Of a stretch of DNA of 64,000 bases, positions 60,601 through 64,000 are shown in pieces. The position numbers and the translations under genes were made by a program. Where the stretch lies: contig OX393579.1 in NCBI GenBank assembly GCA_947652605.1, positions 2,666,001-2,730,000 on the forward strand, written 5' to 3'. The notes beneath the pieces were generated by a model. That model saw nothing but the letters and a program-made list of their open reading frames with translations, had not been told where the DNA came from and made no database searches. This DNA is from Elmis aenea. Its lineage: Eukaryota; Arthropoda; Insecta; Coleoptera; Elmidae. Each line of letters opens with the position of its first letter. The first letter of the stretch is position 1.

Positions 60601-61550
60601 ATATTTAACAGACAAAATAAAAAATAAAATTAATGTCGGAAGATAACCGAATGGATTTGTGAAGCGATGAAATATAAAAAGCAAGATATTAATTTTAAAC
60701 TTTAAGTAAAGATAAAAATACAAATTTTAAACCACGGTAATATGTAAACGTCCAGGAATTTAAAAAAATTGTTTTTGATGTATTATGTATTAGCAACTTT
60801 GACTAGAATTTTGATAGCAGTCAGTACTTATCATATTAGCTTAGTGACATGGCTTCAAAATTGGTAAATTATTAGTTTAATAACGGATTAATGTCACCAA
60901 ACAGCATTTATAATGAAAATTGTTTCGAAATATTCAATAAATATTTAACATTTGATCTTTCGATGTAGTAAGAAGTTTGTGTAAATCATTATTTTACGAG
61001 TTTTCTGGCTTGGAAAAAAACTGAATAAGACAAAAATACATTCGGACATTTATTCAAAATATTACATTTTTAATTTTTGTTTGTATAATATAACCTTTAA
61101 TTATGCAACATCTCCAAATGGAGCTAATCTAGTTAAAGAATGTTGCCTAGTGGATTGGATATGCAAATTCCTTTTTTATGGACTTCCTAGCAATACGTTC
61201 AGATTATCTCTCGGAATATTTAGTATGTACTGGATAGATCCTTAATTGCTTTAAATTTACACAAATTGATTTTAGTGGTATAAATAACTCGGGGAATCTA
61301 AATTAACATTTTATACCTAAATTATTATAATTGATTTAACTAATGAGAACGTCTTGTCTGTTATCTCTTGATATGATGAATTTAATGGGATTTTTCGAGA
61401 TGCAGAAATTCACGATTTGAATTTAAATTTATGTGGATACGATTAGTCAGTTTTGTTGTTTTTTTAATTGCAGGCAATAACATTTATAGGGATCAAAGTA
61501 AGCAAAATTTTTGGCATGTTAATACGACTGTAGAATCCATAAATGGCGAG
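42699..61550 (+). CDS. Secreted or membrane protein, N-terminal exons (partial)
   Basis: First coding exon: acceptor at 42604, ATG 42699, donor GTAATA at 43081. Second: TTTTTTAATTGCAG acceptor, 61474-61550, donor GTAAAA. Phases agree (one base plus two), giving about 153 residues so far. Residues 1-80 are basic. A hydrophobic segment at about 81-99 (INMCVIGALISLITPGSA) would act as signal peptide or signal anchor. If translation began at Met84 it would be a classic short signal peptide with cleavage after PGSA. The mature part (VEVEESVTINKPIVKG, then SDLPGWVHFSPG) continues in exon 2 as NNIYRDQSKQNFWHV, an N-glycosylation site NTT, and VESINGE. I do not recognise the family. The upstream in-frame GTG at 42675 is unlikely to be the start. 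The first intron is 18.4 kb. Later exons are outside the window. Confidence 0.6.
47778..47891 (-). other. GC-rich island; candidate minus-strand exon
   Basis: Between a weak acceptor (ATATATCAG) and a donor (AACAAG/GTACGG), 114 bp stay open as 38 codons in phase 0 at both ends: RLPQCNLDSQIKKKIVRKLG, then AFFGSQRSLYSAGADTNK. A second minus-strand frame and one plus-strand frame are also open, so the reading is not decided. Composition is far richer in GC than the surrounding intron, which suggests constraint. Confidence 0.3.
50365..50605 (+). pseudogene. LINE reverse transcriptase fragment
   Basis: Reads MTGLIFADETILVAETEKNL, then LETLNQELEKIN, the catalytic-box region (YADD seen as FADE) and the helix after it. 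After a frame change, KTKTMIVTTENKGHNITLNG follows. Same family as the remnant at 32352-33075; the two overlap in the KTMIVTT segment. Catalytic Asp changed to Glu, dead. Confidence 0.8.
52457..53155. mobile_element. Foldback element of about 700 bp with CAGGGTGTTTC ends
   Basis: Left end TACAGGGTGTTTCCTAAC and right end, inverted, TACACAGAGTGTTTCTTAA. Arms share TATTGCGAAAAAAT, GGTGATTCCTTATCGAAAAT and, further inside, AACCTACAGTTTT and AAAGAATAAAAAAGTTTCTA in inverse order. The core includes GACAGGGGTCGCACTTTTCA only on one side. The 11-bp AAGTCGTATTG occurs on both outer flanks, 24 bp away on the left, so it may or may not be a target duplication. No coding capacity. Confidence 0.8.
54375..55095. 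repeat. Tandem repeat, unit about 172 bp, about four copies
   Basis: The anchor AACCTAGC lies at 54451, 54623 and 54795, exactly 172 bp apart, with a decayed fourth unit near 54954. Each unit includes GCAATGG, TATATTTTGTAGAAAT, ACACCCT, CACCTTTAGTTTG and TTTTTTACAGCT-like segments. Copies differ by roughly a fifth. The monomer length is typical of insect satellite DNA. Confidence 0.82.
57080..57330. repeat. GC-richer block with repeated GTTCGCGAAC palindromes
   Basis: GTTCGCGAACAGTTCGC (57166), AGCTCGCGAGCT (57273), GGTCGCGAATAGCTC and CAGTTCGCGAAC (57308) recur in a short block. They are variants of one palindrome. A 67-codon frame crosses part of it, but it looks like a by-product. Confidence 0.45.
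59407..59950. mobile_element. Foldback MITE, about 545 bp
   Basis: Left arm TTTTATACTATACTATTTTT then GAAAATCGTATACGAT (59407-59460); right arm is the inverted copy ending AAAATAGTATAGTATAAAA (about 59897-59950). An inner TTTCGTTCAAGA motif occurs near both arms. No coding capacity, no certain target duplication. Confidence 0.75.
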
Positions 61551-63999
61551 GTAAAAATTCATAAATCATTCGCTGAAATTTTGTAAGAATTTTGAATTAT
61601 TTTATTTTTTTATACACCGTGCTATGACAGATTAATTTCCTTCAAAATTACCAACTAGTGAAATTGTAGTGTTTAGTTAAATTATGGTGAGAATACAATT
61701 TTATTTTTGTTAAGTTGTACTTGAAATTAAATTTGGTGCACTCAAATATACCTAAGTCAAAATATTTGTATCTATTTAAATTATACTGCCCAACCTTCGC
61801 AACACACAAGAAACTGGTAAAACAATGTCCTATAATAATTCTTCAACTTTACGAGCTTATTTTTGTCACCTATTCAAATATCATATAGAGTAGGAACCAT
61901 TCCAATTTTTTTATGTACAGAAAAAGCGCTTATTTTTGTGTGATATGAGTTTTATACACGTTTTTTCGCCGTCATTTCTAGCTAAATATGTATAATGAAC
62001 TGGTATTTTGTTGATCTTGATATTTTTATTACGTCTGTAGAGTTTAAAACAAAAATTAACAACTCTATCAGATTTCTTGCCAAATTATCATGTGTAATAC
62101 ACGTTGGTAGCCATACATTTGACTTTTATTAGTTTTTTTTTAAAGTAGTTTGATGTATATTTTAGTTTTAGCAAAAGCGTTGGGCTAGATTTCGTCGAAT
62201 TTCTATAGCATTAACTGTTTTTACCTAAAACGCTGCCATTTCGATGTATTCTGATATTTTTACAACTTTTTAATACATTATTGACAAAAAATTTAAGAAA
62301 CCTTTTAAACAACTGTTTGGGAAAAAATTTTAAAGTTAAAAAACTCTACCCATGACTAAAAATATTAAGCTCTTTGTATTATATCGAAAAATTTTCAATG
62401 TAAAACTGTTGATTGTTAAATAACGTCAAAAATATTTATCTATGCCTAAAGTTTAATCTACAATTATGTGGAAAATAGCTGGTACCCACAGCTAACACTC
62501 TATTTTCTAGTTTCATGTAAAAATTTAATAGCTGCACATGTTCTGTATATTTCAATTTACACTGCCAACTATCAGCAGCTGTCAGTTAGGTCTTTACACT
62601 CGAATAACTTATATTAGTAACGTAATTATTCAAAATGTAAATTATTCGCTACTATTGGCAATTATATTTGGGCTGCTGTATAAGAGGGCGAAACACGACA
62701 AATTATTGTGAATTTTAGTACACTAATTTAACTGGATCAGTAAAAAGTATTACTGCTGCATGGACAGATAAATCAAAATTCTAAAATGTCACCAAAAAAT
62801 AATATATTTCCGGGAAATTTTTGCATAAAAACGCAATTCCCACATTAAAATGAATTTATTCATTATTTATCTTTAAAATCTAGACGTTTAAATACGTGAC
62901 ATACTAACAATTAATTGTACTATGTTATCGGAACTGATTTACAAGTTTCCAAGCTCATTCGACAAAGTATACATTAATTATGAACGCTACGAGTACTGCA
63001 ATAGCAATTTTTGCACGTAAAAAATTGTAAAAAGCTTTAAATTGTCAAACGTGGTGAAAACAAAACCTCTATAATAAAATTTAATATGGACCCTAGTTGA
63101 AATAGTTTGTACATCTAATGACTATTTCATGATTTTGTAGTAAGTACTTTAACTATATTTTTGTAATTTTATCTTACAATTTTACTGATGGAAAAAATAA
63201 TATATTTTGCTAATTTTCTTTACAGCGTTGATTATTTTGGTTGGCCTCTATGCGGTTGTTAATTTTTCTGTGAGTTATCTGTCGCTTATAAATTGATGAT
63301 GCTTCTTCCCAGCTCACTCGATTAAATTAAATATGCATATGCACCGTTAGCAATTAATTGTGAGAAAAATAAACAAAGTGATTGACCAAGAGTTTGTTCC
63401 TCATGTTAAGCTGAAGTTTATTTGCATTCTGCCTTTGGCTAAATGGGATAAGACGTTTAAAGAAACTCTGGTAAACAAAATATGATTTGAAACAGGCACA
63501 CTGAGCCGACAAAAGCCAGTTGTTGCGTATATTTATTATTTATGAAAGTGTTGTAAATTATTTTTTCATGTTTAATTATATGTTAAGGTTTGACGTTTTT
63601 ACTTTTAAAGGAGTTAGATATTTTCGCTTGATATCAACGTTTAATATACAGATTTAATAGAAAATGTGGTGATATAATAATGGTATTTATAGATTTTGAA
63701 ATGTATTTTTAGCCGTGTTTAGATCGAGCGTTATAGACTTAATTTTTACGGCCGTTGGCGGAATTCGTTTTAGTTTTAATGCGTCACCTGTTGAATGTAT
63801 AATATAATTGTTTTGTTTTTTATTAACTCAAGAATCGGAGCTGGGCAAACACTTCAAAGAAGTGTTTGTTTTAGCTTTGCCACACATATTTTACTTTTCT
63901 TCAACAAAACAGTAAAATTTGAATTGTTGGTGCGCTCGTTTGCCAAAAATCGGACAGACCGAAATTAATGGACTACAAATTATTTTAGCCGCGTTATTT
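61551..63999. other. Intron; no further exon supported
   Basis: Follows the exon ending at 61550. AT-rich. GAGCTGGGCAAACACTTC at 63839 resembles the end of the hAT MITE at 38134 and could start a related element running out of the window. Confidence 0.45.
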
Positions 64000-64000
64000 T

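Larger units (their letters stand above)
43081..61473. other. Long first intron with scattered repeats
   Basis: 18.4 kb between two phase-matched exons. It holds a LINE fragment (50365), two foldback elements (52457, 59407), a 172-bp tandem repeat (54375) and a GC-rich island (47778). Otherwise it is AT-rich with chance frames of 60-90 codons. Some GC-richer patches (46080-46150, 57080-57330, 58790-58960) may be regulatory, but I have no evidence for this. Confidence 0.5.

Noticed and set aside
63226..63290. Third exon after a TTTCTTTACAG acceptor at 63225
   Set aside because: The phase left by the exon ending at 61550 gives an immediate stop (CGT TGA); only another phase is open.
1..63999. 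CRISPR arrays, rRNA genes or bacterial operons
   Set aside because: No regular spacer-repeat array, no rRNA-like sequence, and coding regions are clearly split by spliceosomal introns.

Overview
The window looks like nuclear DNA of an insect. It is AT-rich, its coding exons are separated by GT-AG introns, and it is dense in animal-type transposons (hAT, piggyBac, Tc1/mariner, Mutator-like, Penelope-like, non-LTR). A beetle is my guess, but the sequence alone does not prove it. Most short open frames here are chance; I see only three or four real protein-coding loci.

Left end (1-2.8 kb): the last exons of a plus-strand BEN-domain gene, ending in a poly(A) signal. From 4.0 to 21.1 kb lie two tandem copies of one minus-strand gene. 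Copy A is 4682-8198 and copy B is 11441-16393. Each has four exons with the same splice phases. Joined, they encode proteins of about 807 and 890 residues: an N-terminal P-loop GTPase domain, a Cys/His-rich module, a helical part and a long Gln/Asn/Pro/Tyr/Arg-Gly-rich tail. I could not assign a function. Copy B and its flanks carry several insertions absent from the matching positions of copy A: a 298-bp hAT MITE, a 1.3-kb Mutator-like foldback element, a 2.3-kb composite with a Penelope-like fragment and a hammerhead-ribozyme motif, and a 399-bp hAT MITE. Copy A therefore preserves the empty sites.

Middle (21.5-40 kb): a transposon graveyard. At 21.6-25.1 kb a LINE 3' end is split by a hAT element (8-bp target duplication), which is itself split by a 2.35-kb piggyBac element (TTAA) whose transposase has one frameshift in a GA run. 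At 37.9-40 kb a mariner fragment is split by a hAT, which holds another inverted-repeat element, which holds a MITE packed with AAGCACTT-like motifs. More LINE and mariner fragments and a cluster of degenerate tandem repeats lie between.

Right side (42-64 kb): apparently one plus-strand gene for a secreted or membrane protein that I do not recognise. Its first coding exon ends at 43080 and the next exon is at 61474-61550 in matching phase, with an 18.4-kb intron between. That intron holds a LINE fragment, two foldback elements, a tandem repeat of about 172 bp and a GC-rich island that could be a minus-strand exon. The window ends inside the following intron.
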